Notes under the pieces: generated by a model | Told to the model about the DNA's origin: nothing | The model's input: the letters and a program-made list of their open reading frames with translations, nothing else | Database searches by the model: none | Part shown: positions 10,391 to 21,055 of the stretch, piece by piece | How positions within the stretch are numbered: the first letter of the stretch is position 1 | Layout of the letters: the number at the start of each line of letters is the position of its first letter | NCBI RefSeq assembly: GCF_009389715.1 | Contig: NC_052400.1 | Span: 1 to 64,000, forward strand | Source of the DNA: Phoenix dactylifera | Taxonomy: Eukaryota > Streptophyta > Magnoliopsida > Arecales > Arecaceae | Length of the DNA stretch: 64,000 bases | Direction of reading: 5' to 3' | Made by a program: the position numbers and the translations under genes

Positions 10391-10404
10391 AAGTCGGAGG
10401 GTAG
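10391..10404 (+). other. Polypurine tract of the Tat element
   Basis: AAGTCGGAGGGTAG directly precedes the LTR start TGTTGGGG at 10405, the position where plus-strand synthesis would be primed. It is purine-rich but not perfect. Confidence 0.5.
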
Positions 10405-11609
10405 TGTTGGGGGGAAAAACCCCAAGTCATCGCCAAGTAGGGATGCTCGGCTAGAAAGAGCCGACCAGCGGGCGCCGACCAAAGAAGCGCTCAAGTAGAA
10501 AGCGCCGACCAGAGACAGCGCCAAGTAGAGGCGCTCGGCTAGGAGGTGCTCGCCCAGAAGGCGCCGACCAGGAGTACTCAAGCAACCCCGCCACAGGGTG
10601 CCCCATTGGGCGACCAGCTCGGCTCGGCACCCTTGCCGAGCCGATGCCTTTACCAAATAATTCAACTCTCGCTTGACCCTCTAAGGGACCTGACAACTCC
10701 ACTATAACCTACCGCTATCTTCAAGCCATCAAGGCATAAGATCTCCGCAGGTATTCAGCACGACCTGCCATTAATGCACGAGGCTCCCTCAAGTCTCCGA
10801 TGCACTCAGTCATTTAATGAGCACGGCCCAAGACGATCTCCGGATCACTGAACCATCAGAGCGTATGGCTCTCCCTGACCGCCGGTTCATTCGGTAATAA
10901 ATGCACTTACCATCCACGGACCCCAGGCCCACCACGGCCGGCGGTTCAACCACTTCAACAGGTCCGATCGACCGTGACAACTCCCTGATTCCGGTCTGAT
11001 CCGGTCCCGTTCTCCATCACGCCATTAATGGGCCAAATCGTGCCCAATTATTACAGAACGGGACAAACCTACTGTCACCTCCCAGGTAACCGAATCCTCC
11101 TATAAAAGGGAACCTGGGGGGAAGAGGAAAAGGGGACCAAAACGGGAGGAAAAACCCGAAGCCGGAGAGAACCCTCCTAGACCGGGTGGAAAGAAGTAAA
11201 CAACACAGACAATTGAGGAAACTGATCCTCTTGATTTTATCCAAATATTCTCTCTGTCTTCTCCACATACTCTCTTCCCCGCTCTCTCCACATATTTGCC
11301 CCCTCTGACTTAGGCATCGGAGGGCCGGCGCCGGGGAGCCCGGCCACCGGTTCTTCCTGCAGGACTCGCACCCCCCCACAGTGGAGGACGCCACCAGCCG
11401 GCGCACCGTCGACCACCCCTCCTAGCCGGAGCTCTGCCCCTCCAGGAGGACGCCACCAGCCGGCGCACCGTCGACTACCCTCCCAGCGGCGGAGCTGAGC
11501 CCCTCCAGGAGGACGCCACCAGTCGGCGCGCCGTCGATCGCCGCCCCTGCGGCGGAAGCCCCTCCTTCCCCGGCTTCGCGGCGGCCCCCGGGTCCAATTT
11601 CCAGCAACA
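10405..11609 (+). repeat. 3' LTR of the Tat-type element (1205 bp)
   Basis: It begins TGTTGGGGGGAAAAACCCC and ends CAGCAACA, so the borders are TGTTG...CAACA. A TATA box (TATAAAAGGG) is at 11101-11110, followed by the CTGACTTAGGCATCGGAGGG signature. U3 holds repeated GCGCCGACCA and GCTCGGCTAG motifs (10441-10600). U5 holds a repeated 62-64 bp unit (11388-11540). ATTAC follows on the right. Confidence 0.78.
11388..11575. repeat. 62-64 bp tandem repeat in U5
   Basis: Three imperfect GC-rich copies begin with ACGCCACCAG at 11388, 11450 and 11514 and contain GGCGCACCGTCGAC. They lie downstream of the LTR TATA box. Open frames on the minus strand here are by-products of the repeat. Confidence 0.75.
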
Positions 11610-11614
11610 ATTAC

Positions 11615-12340
11615 AAGTTGTCTTGTCATTTAATTTAGTTTGACCTATTCAATAAATGAGTTATATGGGTCTGATCTAGCTACCTATTGAATAAACAAGT
11701 CGGATTTAGATTTAAAATTTTAACCCATTTAATAAACAGATCGGATTTAGATTGATGAATGTTTAATCCAACTCGCATCCAATTCGACCCATATCTGGCC
11801 CAACCTAACCCGATTGCCACTCTTAATGTAGTGTTATAACAAAATGCAGACGGCACCAAAAAAACAAAACGAGGAATGTGCAAGTCATTTCACCCGAAGT
11901 TTAATTAGCCAATCAAACGAACTGATATAGCTCATCAAAAAAGATGTCTTTAAATTTCAGTTTATTTTACTCGATTTTATGGTTACTTTTCTTTTCTCTA
12001 TTACTCAACAAGCCGAATGCTTTCAAACTTCTAACTCTATCTCTTACTCTAACAATCCTTCTATAATTCATTACCATTTTAAAAAATAATGGTAGATAAT
12101 TACAAGAACTACGAAAGTTGTTAAAAAAATAATGACCAAAAAAAAAAACATTTTAGAATAACACCCAGATGATAAGATACAAGTACAGTTATTTGTCCAC
12201 TAAATCAGAAAACCAACGAGCATCATCATATGATTCACCCGAAAGTTTCGGAACAGACATCCTTAGGAAACTCCAATTTAGTGGACAAATAACCAAAAAC
12301 AATAGAGATAATAGTATATGAAAGAATCCGAACACACCTT
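11615..12340. other. AT-rich intergenic sequence, no gene seen
   Basis: Contains degenerate CCCGACCC/AATAAAC motifs of the kind found in old hAT-like termini (11640-11815) and poly-A/T runs. Nothing codes convincingly. Confidence 0.5.
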
Positions 12341-12354
12341 CCGGAAAAGAAACT

Positions 12355-13065
12355 TTTTTTTTTCTTTCTGAAAAGCATGAACTCAGCTAAAACGATGGTT
12401 GGAGTCCCAGCTATCTTAGCCATCTGATAGAACCCCACACTGCAAACAGGAAAACAACACTCAGAAAAATTGAAGAATAAATTAATGAGCATTAAAAACA
12501 ATTTACAGTGGCGGTTCAGCATCAAAAATCACTGATGGTTTCTGCAGTTGTTTCAGCAATTACAGGCATAATTATACCTCTTACGTTTTCAGCTGATGTT
12601 AGACAGACCAGTGGAAAGAAATATGACAGCACCCAAGATGAACAGAGAAGAGTAAGGTGTGGATTTAGAGGGAGGGGAGGCAGGTAATAGTGAAAGAGCA
12701 TTGAAGATGGCCATCAGAAACCAAGCAGTCCCATAGTGGATTAGTGACAGCGTCACTGGGAAATTGAATCCAACCTTGCCCATCACCTATCATAGAACGT
12801 ACTGCATAAGCAAGCATTTTAATTTTTGCAGAAGAAGATAATTAACAGGAAGTACAGTTAGTGTAAAGATCCTAGCAACTGACTGAAGTGATAAGGAACA
12901 GAGCAACCAAGATATGTAGTACCAACCACTTTGTTTGCCAATGATAATTCCAACAGCTGCTGTGAGATTAAATGTCATTGCTATTGCTACAACTGGACCA
13001 CAGAATCTTGGCTGCTGGCATTTTACTCCTTGGGAAGTATGAAGGTCACTATGCAAAGAACTCCG
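12355..13065 (-). pseudogene. Nucleotide-sugar transporter fragment (DMT/TPT fold)
   Basis: Three exon-like pieces on the minus strand follow the order of a plant Golgi nucleotide-sugar transporter. They are a first helix (CGPVVAIAMTF...AVGIIIGKQ, about 13050-12935), a second piece (MGKVGFNFPVTLSLIHYGTA to STGLSNIS, 12783-12594) and a third (VGFYQMAKIA...IVLAEFMLFRKK, about 12440-12350). Acceptor TTTGCAG before the third piece and a GTAAG donor after the second are still visible. The second piece ends in a premature TGA caused by lost bases, and the C-terminal exons after about 12350 are absent. The motifs resemble the UDP-GlcNAc-transporter-like (UGNT1) branch, but substrate assignment is uncertain. 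It cannot make a working carrier. Confidence 0.65.
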
Positions 13066-13069
13066 CAGT

Positions 13070-13865
13070 TGTTCCAGTGCTCGAACGTGGCAGCAGCAGC
13101 CATGAAAGTGAGACACGAGTACCACACAAAACCATTTTAGTCTTCCCATGGAAAAATTTACTTCATTTGCTGCCATCATATGATTGCTGAGCCTTGTTAT
13201 TTGGTAACAGGAAGCTTCCTATCTATCTATATTGGATTTTTCAAAACGCAAACTCGACGAAAACACAGGAATATCGGAGAAATGGTGGGAAGAGTACAAG
13301 CTGTAGAATGCTATGCAAAGACGTACGGTTCGCTTCTGCTAGTTTCAAAGAGCAAGGAATGAAGGAAACAGGAAACCCTTGCGTAATTATCTGTTTCTTT
13401 TTCAAAAGCTTGAATTTTGTATGTGGAAGAGCAGCAAAAAAGTTTGAATTTTGTATGTGGAAGAGCAGAAAGCAACAAGCAGTAGAGCACGAAAAGAGAA
13501 TGGTAGTGGAGAGGATAGGGCTTCTAAAAGATTCAAACTTCCATACTTTTAAACAAAATAATCTCAGCTCTGCGAGCAAACTCTAAGCCGCATGTGATGT
13601 AACAGCCCAAGACATCACCTAAAATAATTAGATAGAAGGTATTTTTTGAGTTCCTCAGTTCTACATAAATAACTAAGATCTTGTCAACAAATAAATGATG
13701 CAGGACCAAAATTACTAAATATACATTCACACCGATTCTTACATAGTTTTTCTTTTTAAGTCTTAATATTCCAAATATAAAGATCAAGATAACTAAAGCC
13801 CATACCTTATTACAGAAAACTATAACTTCAGATTTATGTTGAGAAAAAGAAAATAAAAACCCATA
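13070..13865. other. Intergenic, no gene seen
   Basis: Mixed AT-rich sequence. A 26-bp direct repeat (GAATTTTGTATGTGGAAGAG) occurs at about 13411 and 13445. No credible coding region. Confidence 0.5.
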
Positions 13866-14350
13866 TACCAAGGGTACATTTGGTATGGCTTTTATTTTTA
13901 TTTTTGAAATTATAAAAATTAAAAAAATAATACAATTTTTTCACTTATTATTTTTAAATATTATTTTTATTATTAAAAAAATATTTTTTTAAAAAAATAT
14001 TATTTTTAAAAATAAAATATTCATAAGCCCTACCATCTCTGCCACCTTTGTTATATTGTTCTTATTATTATAGCCCTAGTTACACCATTATTACTATTGT
14101 CACCACCATCATCCAGATAGTGTCCCCACCATCCTTATTGCCATCTTCATGTTACTAGCACCCTCACTGCCACCATTGTCGTTATCCCTTTACCACCATT
14201 ATAATTGTATAGGATACTATATTTATAATTTTTAAAATAATTATCTATATCAATTATATTTATATTTTTAAAAATTTAAAAATAAAATAGAAATTTTTTA
14301 TTTTCCTTTTTTATTTTCCTATTTTTAAAAATAATAAAAAGACCTTGGTA
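13866..14350. repeat. AT-armed foldback-like repeat with ACC core
   Basis: TACCAAGG at the left and CCTTGGTA at the right are inverted. Between them are two A/T-only arms around a CCACCAT-type core (14060-14210). A similar sequence in opposite orientation occurs at about 30660-31090. It may be a non-autonomous DNA element; the class is unclear. Confidence 0.35.
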
Positions 14351-14577
14351 GGAAATGGCATCTAGAACAAATTCCCACGGAACCGATTTTCAGAGGCCTA
14401 CAAGCCCCATTGCTTTGATTGAAAACGAAAGACATAACATAAAGATCTAAAAAATTCTATAAACTAAGAAACTCCATGCCCTAGAGAGAGAGAGCCCAAC
14501 CATGTTCCCCTGCATCGCTGACCTTGCGCTTGATAAACTTCCGAGCATCCCGACCGATGATGAAATCCAGCACTCCC

Positions 14578-14965
14578 TGATAGAACCATCCGTAACAGAA
14601 GGCCAAATCCCAAGTACTTCGGGGATGTATTCGTGGGGCATCAGAGGCATGAAGGAAACAAGGAAGCTGTTAAAGACGGGAGCGTAATGCATGGAGTTGT
14701 TGCATTCAAAACCGGGTCAAACTAGAAGAACGTTGGGCAGAACCACTCGCAGATTAGTTGCTGATTTCTTTGCTATTTTTTAGTTATCCTGTTAACGTTG
14801 CAGCTTGTAGCCGTTAGGAAACCATTATAAAGAAGCCAGGAGGCATAGGAGTGGAGGGTAGAGAAATATTTCCTTTTGTACTCATGGTTGTCTTCAACCT
14901 TGTTTCATTCTTTTAATATATCCAGTTTCCCTTTGTTCTGGTTATTCACTACTCAAGCTCCATCA
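14578..14965 (+). repeat. LTR 1 of the composite gypsy element
   Basis: TGATAGAACC...CTCCATCA, preceded by target duplication CTCCC. The TATA region reads TATAAAGAAG at 14826, one base different from the other two LTRs. The first part encodes the end of the pol frame. In diagnostic positions it resembles LTR 3 more than LTR 2. Confidence 0.9.
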
Positions 14966-14968
14966 ACT

Positions 14969-14980
14969 TGGTATCAAAGC
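14969..14980 (+). other. Primer-binding site of gypsy copy 1
   Basis: TGGTATCAAAGC matches the initiator-Met tRNA end with one change and begins three bases after LTR 1. An identical site follows LTR 2 at 25280-25291. Confidence 0.8.
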
Positions 14981-15159
14981 CACGTTAAGATGGGCACCCA
15001 CAAGGAAAGATTAGAGAGGCTAGAATATGACCTGCAAGATGTTCGCGAAGGGCAGATGCGCGTTGTTGCAGAATCTGCAGATACTCGAGTGCAAATACGG
15101 GGTCTGGAAGAACGAATGCAGGAGGTGCTGGCAGCACTCACTACAAGAAAATACATATT

Positions 15160-15460
15160 CAGCAACTATGATTCTAGTCGCCGAATAACCATATTTAGTC
15201 GCCAAAACCTTTTCGCGACTAGCATACCCTTCGTCGCCGAACCCTAGTCACTGAAAGATTTTGGCGACCAATATTGTGTAGTCACCTAAGGTACACCAAC
15301 AACGACCAATGTTTGGTTGCCGAAGAAAATTTTCAGCGACCAAATCTGTTGTCGCTAATTTCAACGTCGACCAAATAGTTGGTCGTGGAAGGTTTATCTT
15401 CCGCTACCAAAAAAATGGTCACTGAATGTCTATCTTCCCCCACCAATAGTTTGGTCGCAG
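15160..15460. repeat. CACTA left subterminal repeats
   Basis: Multiple short copies in both orientations of TAGTCGCC, GCGACCAA and TTGGTCG lie within 300 bp of the terminus. CACTA transposases bind such subterminal repeats. Confidence 0.75.
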
Positions 15461-16285
15461 AATGTATTGGAATGCATTGGCAACAAACATTTTATGGTGG
15501 CAGAAAGTATTAACCTGTATTTAATTAACAATTCAAATTATAAGCTTAATATTTATTTTTGGGCTCGTTCCAAATCCTGTACAACCAACACAGTCTATCC
15601 AATATCCATATTGCACAATACATTTGCTCATCCATATAGAAATACATACAATGTTCGAGAATCCATAATCATTCATTATAAATATCATCATCTATAAGTC
15701 TAAAGTCAAGCATATCTATTAACCATACATCACAATGTTTCATCCATACCATATGTTAAGGTGATAATCATCACCAAACACATCAAAATGTAAATTAAAA
15801 ATTCCAAAATATCTGATCTTGCTATTCATCCAAACAACCATCATGTAGACAAAAATATTCTTATACCAAAAACTGGATTCTGCTTGTAGACAACTCCACC
15901 ATGATCATCTGAACAAAAGCTATCCATGTACCAAAAACTAGATTTCACATGCTCAAAACTCCATCATGTATCTAAGAAAGCAAAAACGAAAACACAATCA
16001 ATAACCACATGTGAAAAATAAGAAACTAAAATTCAAATATAAATTCACAATGACATTTCGCTTAATTTGGTCAAAATCTCTAAATAACCTACGTAATATA
16101 AATGAGAATACATACCAACGAGTATTTGTACCACCAGTTGAATACATGGCCCCATCATGATGGATAGATGACTTGTGCGTTTGGATCTTTTCCTTTAAGA
16201 TCTATGTCACCAAACTTGTAAGATGTGCAATTTGCTTATGTTCTTCCTCTCGCTCTTTTCTTTCCTCCTCATGCTCTTTCCTCTC

Positions 16286-16537
16286 CTACTCCAATTGCCT
16301 CCGCAGCTCCTCACGCTCCATCTTCATCTCTTCCATCTCAGCTTTAAGTTTCTGCAACTCCCCAACATGATCTTGTGACACACGACTAAGTGTGGAAGAA
16401 GATGAAGAGGGCTTCGGCCCAACCCCAAATCCAAGAATGTATCTCTTCCTTTTTCCAAGTGCCTGCTTAGACATCTCCTCTAATGTTAATTGCACACCAG
16501 ATTGGCAAGATTCTTCTCGCAAGCTCGATATTTTTGA
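16286..16537 (-). pseudogene. Fragment of CACTA-associated protein (PF03004-like)
   Basis: An exon-like piece opens at a TTGACAG acceptor (exon from 16537) and reads SKISSLREESCQSG, then GFGVGPKPSSSSS and a Lys/Glu-rich helix, to a stop at about 16286. This matches the C-terminal region of plant 'transposase 24' proteins that accompany En/Spm elements. The N-terminal part is missing. It is a remnant of the element's own coding capacity and is oriented like the captured exons. Confidence 0.65.
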
Positions 16538-16748
16538 CTGTCAATGCAAAGGTAACAACAGAATTAAATGTATATAACCTTGCAAAAGTAGAAACTAATT
16601 TAAATAATTATTGAGATTTTAGATACCTACTCCAAAAAACAATCCAAATTCAGTAGTTAAAGATTAGCAACAGCCACATACCAATAAAATGTAGATTACA
16701 CCAAGTTGTGATTCAAAAGTCAATTGTGTGGGTGTAAAGGAATTATAC

Positions 16749-16865
16749 CATTTGCAGATCACGACCACCAGAAGTGCTTTCCACAAGATGCGGATGGGCA
16801 CGAACATCATATATGATAGGTCTCTCAAACCAAGGGGTAATTAAATGAGTCCCTTCAGGGTAAAC
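16749..16865 (-). pseudogene. Captured prohibitin exon inside the CACTA element
   Basis: A 117-bp exon on the minus strand, preceded by a TATGCAG acceptor and followed by GTATAATT donor, encodes 39 residues with strong prohibitin signature: VYPEGTH, PWFERPIIYDVRA, PHLVESTSG and DLQM. Prohibitins are mitochondrial inner-membrane ring proteins. Only this single internal exon is present, phase 0 at both ends. The frame is intact. Confidence 0.85.
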
Positions 16866-17223
16866 CTGCATATAATCTCTATTTAGATATTGTATCCAAA
16901 ATTATAAACACAAAGTCCACTACAACCATTCAGTGTCAACCAGGGGATAATAAAATTCACTTATTGATGGTGACTTTTCACTTCTAGGAGAGCAATAAAG
17001 ATAAATTTTGCAGCTCCACTAAAAAAACAGATACAGACTGAATGATTTTATGGTATATTTATGATGCGATGATATTCAACTGAATGCTCATATAGCACAT
17101 TTTTTGTGCAAAGCTCATCATGCACAGAAAATTTATCCAATTCATCTCTTTCAAAAATGGTTTTTGATAATTTACAAACAAAGAGGCATATTTAAGAGTG
17201 GAAAAGATAAAGCAAGGGTTCAC

Positions 17224-17968
17224 CATTGGAAACCTGAAGCTCTGCACCCATCACAACACGGCCACTGCTCAGTATCTCTCCCTCCTGCCACATCCCACAG
17301 TTTTCAATTATCAGGAAGCTGCAATCGACAATATAATGAATCCACCACAACTAAAAAATTCCAAAGAAGAAATCAAATACATCAGAAGAAGAAAAAAAAT
17401 CAACTATTTCTGCCCAGTCCCCGAGGCAACTGCAGTGAGATTGCAATAAGAACCTCAATCCCCCCAAATTATCAAAATCTTGCCTTATAAACAAACAAAT
17501 CAAGAACCGAACCAAGATTACCTCAGGTTCGGGAGACAAGGCGTTCTCATCGTGGGCGTAATCCACTATGACCAGCGACCCTCTCCTCATCCTCTGCACA
17601 TCCACAGGATCGGAAAAAGAAGTCGGTGGCGCCACCGGCGGAGGTGGAGAAGGAGAAGTCAAGGGAAAGGGCGAAGACGGCTGAAACAGACGGAACGGCG
17701 GCGGCGTAGGGCTCCGGGCGACAGGGCTCTTTAGGGTTTTGTAATCTGCGCCTTCGTCGGGAAAGAGAGGAGATCGAGCACCTAGGGAGGGAAAACAGCT
17801 CTCTATGGCAGGATACGAGGACGGGGAGATACCGTTGTTCTTCAATCCGCCGTCGGCGTCGGCGCGGCCCCCGGCTCCGGCGTGGGCCTCGGGCTCCTGT
17901 TTGTCGTCGTCCTCCTCCTCATCGTTGTACATGGAGAGAAGAGCGATGCCTCCGGCCTCCGCCGCCAT
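17224..17968 (-). pseudogene. Captured HCNGP/SAP30BP-like gene, first two exons
   Basis: Exon 1 (17968-17522) starts at ATG and encodes 149 residues: GIALLSMYNDEEEDDD near the N-terminus, a Pro/Ser-rich middle, and IVDYAHDENALSPEPE at the end, followed by a GTAATC donor. Exon 2 (17284-17224) after a GTGGCAG acceptor encodes EGEILSSGRVVMGAELQ. Both pieces match the N-terminal pattern of plant HCNGP-like (SAP30-binding-protein-like) nuclear proteins in order and spacing. The remaining exons with the conserved HCNGP core are absent. Both exons are free of stops. Sequence upstream to about 18160 may be captured promoter or leader. Confidence 0.72.
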
Positions 17969-18227
17969 GATCGCTGCTTCGAGATCGCGGCGTTTCGACA
18001 GGACCTCGTGGTGGTAGACGGAGGGCGGGCGGCAGATGGGCGACAAGAAGAGAGCCGCTGCAAGTTCTGAAAAACGATATGGATGCGACCTGATCCAAAG
18101 AGTGCAAATCTTGGGCCGACCGGTTGAAATTCCTGGGGATCCTGGGCTCGGCCCACTTTCATCTTTTTCCCGCCGTAGAGATTTCTATTGTCATGTTTTT
18201 GTTTTTCCCATTAGCAATCAGGACTTC

Positions 18228-18385
18228 ACATGGCTTTTAGATTTCTTGGCAAAAAGAGTATATCTCCAAATCATTTAAATTTAAAATTAGAAAATGGATT
18301 TGTTAAAAGATATGGATTTCTTCGAATCAAGAGAGTATGTCCAAACCATTTAAATCTAAAATTAGAAAATGGATTTGTAGTATTC
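18228..18385. repeat. 74-bp tandem duplication in the CACTA element
   Basis: Two copies share CATTTAAAT, AAAATTAGAAAATGGATTTG and neighbouring bases. They lie upstream of the captured HCNGP-like exon on its strand. No coding value. Confidence 0.65.
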
Positions 18386-19079
18386 AAAATTAATAATAAT
18401 TTGTATAGTTGGCAAAGAAAAAGATAGAAAATTGAACATACTATTTGATATTTATTGACAAATATTATTCGTAAAATATTTTTCATAGAATGTTTTATGA
18501 AAAACTAAAGGTATTTTACTTCGTAAATTTGATGGACAAAAATCTAATCTCGATTTAGAATATTATATAAACTAGCTTTTGACTTTCTGGTATATCAAAT
18601 ATACATTATAGTTGCATGAATCATAGGTTTGGATCAACTAAAGAACCAAGCTAGATCGAAACTGATGTTTACAAGGAGATCAAAGTATTTAAATCATGCT
18701 ACTTAGCTTGTATCTAGCTTGTATCTTGTTCAAACTGAAAAAAAACATGGCAAGTTCAATTTATGTTGGCAAAAAAAAGCTGAGAGTACCAATTTAAAAC
18801 TAATAACTCTGCTAGCGGCTCATTGGATTTGGGACCAAAACCTTTGGCTTTGATATTCTGCATCCAGGTTGGGTTTTGAATCTTCTTCTCTTTTTTTTTG
18901 AAGTTAGAAATTAGCATCTTACAGGGGCTAATACAACATCTTTCGGTTTTACGGAAACCTTCCACTACCAAAAGTTTGGTCACTAAAAAACTCAAACTTT
19001 CGGCCCAATTTTTTCATTGAAAAAAGACGCCATTTGTAAAAGTTTTTCTGGACTAATTTTTTTTTAGTTGCTGGAGGTG

Positions 19080-19580
19080 AACCTTTAAGGACCAAAATTT
19101 AGTCGCCAAAAGTTTTACCTCCAGCCCACGCGAAATATTGGACTTGTGCCAACTTGGTATTGCGTTTCCGCGACCAAATATGCATTTAGTCGGTGTAGGA
19201 CAATTATTCAGTAACTAACAAGAATGTGGGTCGCAGATAGCCTTATTTTCAGCGACCAAACTTTAGTCGCCAAACGTTTTACCTCCACCCCGCCAACTTG
19301 GTTTTTGATTTTCCGCGACCAAATATGCATTTAGTCGGCGTAGGACAGTTATTCAGTAACTAACAAGAATGTGGGTCGCAGATAGCCTTATTTTCAGCGA
19401 CCAAACTTTAGTCGCCAAACGTTTTACCTCCACCCCGCCAACTTGGTTTTGATTTTCCGCGACCAAATATGCATTTAGTCGGTGTAGGACAATCATTCAG
19501 TAACCAACAAAGATGTTGGTCGCAAATAGCCTTATTTGCAGCGACCACTATTCATTTGTCGCCAAAAGTGGTCGCTGAAA
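19080..19580. repeat. CACTA right subterminal tandem repeat (about 145 bp)
   Basis: About three units begin with TTTAGTCGCC at 19098, 19262 and 19407. Each contains GCGACCAAATATGCATTTAG and GTGGGTCGCAGATAGCC. They are followed directly by the terminal inverted repeat. Confidence 0.85.
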
Positions 19581-20058
19581 GTGTATTTTCTTGTAGTGAC
19601 TGAACGGACTGAGAACCATTCATTCCCATGCTGAAAGAGGATCCTCTTCTCGACAACCATCATCCCGGAATGAAGGTAGTTCTAACACTGGTGGTTCCAG
19701 ATTTATCAAAATGGATTTTCCACGTTTTGCAGGGGATGATCCAACTGAATGGTTGAGTAGGGCCATGCAATATTTCGAGTATCAAGAACTTGCTGATGAC
19801 CAGAGGGTTGCGGTGGCTTCCTTCCATTTGGAAGGAGAAGCCAACCAATGGTGGCAATGGCTTAAGCGGGTGCAGAGGGACGAAGGCATCGTCATCACGT
19901 GGGAAGTATTTGAAAGAGAGCTGTGGTGTCGTTTTGGCCCTACAGAATTCGAAAGCTTTGACGAAGCCCTCTCTAGAGTGAAACAGACTGGAACCTTGCG
20001 AGATTACCAGCGGGACTTTGAACGTCTTGCAAACAAGGTCGTGGGATGGCCGCAATCA

Positions 20059-21055
20059 AGGGCGGCCCGATACATTTGGGGGCCTAAGGCGAATCCAATG
20101 AATGAGGCCTTTTTTTTTAATAATAAATTTTTTTAATAAATATAAAATATTTAAAAAAATAATATGAAAATAGATAGCTATCAAGTATACTATTTCAACA
20201 AAGATACATGAATCTAACAAAAGTAGACAAAAAGTTTTTTCAGTTTAATATAATTTTTGAATGGAAACACAGAAATGTAATTGCCGGGCCATAAAACTGA
20301 TTAAATAATTGAGATAATGCTGGGCAATACTGTTTACCATGTCAAGCAAGAGCAGGATAAGAAAAGGTCATCCCGTGGCACTTCATGGTCAAGGTAAAGA
20401 AAAGAATTTGTCCAGAAAGAAGCCTCTCTAATTAAGAAAGTAGGGGCATTATGGGAAATTCACTCCATCTAATTAATAAAAGTCCCGTCCCACCATCTCC
20501 CCTTCAAGTGAGTACCCAAGCAGCAACTGCAACATCACAACACAGCAGCCATTCAACCCCCTCCCTCCTTTTCTCTCTCTACCACCCAAGAGGGGAGAAG
20601 AAACCCAGAGGAGAAAATTAAAAGAATCTCCACCCTCCAAGAACTCAAGAAGTCCATCTCCAATCCCTCTATCTTTCTTCCCGATGGCCCAGCTGGATCA
20701 GGAGTAATGTGAGGGAAGGAAAACCAAGACTAAAACCAAAAAAGAGAAGGGATGAAAGATAAGAGTGGCTTCAGGCGTGTATCAAGCCAACCAAATCCCT
20801 CCTCCTCCTCCTCTCTCTCTCCACCCAAAACAAAACTACTGTCCCCAACTTCCCAAATTGCCTCTCTGCAGGCCAGGAAACTCTCCACCTCCCTTCCATC
20901 AAGGGGGAAGACTCGTAGCCTTCCATCAAGGGGGAAGCTCCTGTTCCTGTTTTCACATGGGGCCTTTGCTTCCTTTTGGTCACGCCTCCCGGAGGCCCTC
21001 CATTGGCCTGAGGCCTTAGGCGACCGCCTCGGTCGCCTAACGCTCGGGCCGGCAC
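20059..21055. mobile_element. 997-bp insertion with TIR-like ends in gypsy copy 1
   Basis: The gag frame is interrupted here but continuous in copy 2. A 12-bp direct repeat TGGCCGCAATCA flanks it (20047-20058 and 21056-21067). The ends AGGGCGGCCCGA and TCGGGCCGGCAC are inverted with three mismatches. Inside are a T-rich arm and pyrimidine-rich sequence resembling a 5' leader (20500-20760). A hAT- or Mutator-like non-autonomous element is possible; a 12-bp duplication is unusual for either. Confidence 0.65.

Larger units (their letters stand above)
7896..11614 (+). mobile_element. Tat-type Ty3/gypsy element, 3' part (antisense gene plus 3' LTR)
   Basis: A plus-strand LTR with TATA and the typical plant gypsy R/U5 sequence (CTGACTTAGGCATCGGAGGG near 11304) is preceded by a gene on the opposite strand with the 'putative gypsy type transposon' (PF04195) domain and a coiled coil. 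An antisense gene between pol and the 3' LTR is known in the Tat lineage (Grande, Retand). The pol part and 5' LTR would lie left of the window, beyond the SIRE insertion. ATTAC (11610-11614) is the candidate right target duplication. The element is GC-rich relative to its surroundings. Confidence 0.75.
15139..19598 (-). mobile_element. Non-autonomous CACTA transposon carrying host gene exons
   Basis: Inverted termini CACTACAAGAAAATACA (15139) and TGTATTTTCTTGTAGTG (ending 19598) are flanked by the 3-bp target duplication ACT (15136-15138 and 19599-19601). The uninterrupted target is seen in gypsy copy 2 near 25445, which confirms both ends. The termini are followed by subterminal TAGTCGCC/GCGACCAA repeats on both sides. 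Inside, all on the minus strand, are two exons of an HCNGP/SAP30BP-like gene, one exon of prohibitin, and a piece of the CACTA-associated PF03004 protein. No complete transposase is present, so movement would need a transposase in trans. Confidence 0.93.

Noticed and set aside
11017-11629. Minus-strand Arg/Gly-rich frames of about 130 codons
   Set aside because: They lie in the LTR U5 repeat; composition follows the 63-bp unit.
14447-14692. 81-codon minus frame across the left gypsy border
   Set aside because: It crosses the target site and part of LTR 1, so it is a junction product.
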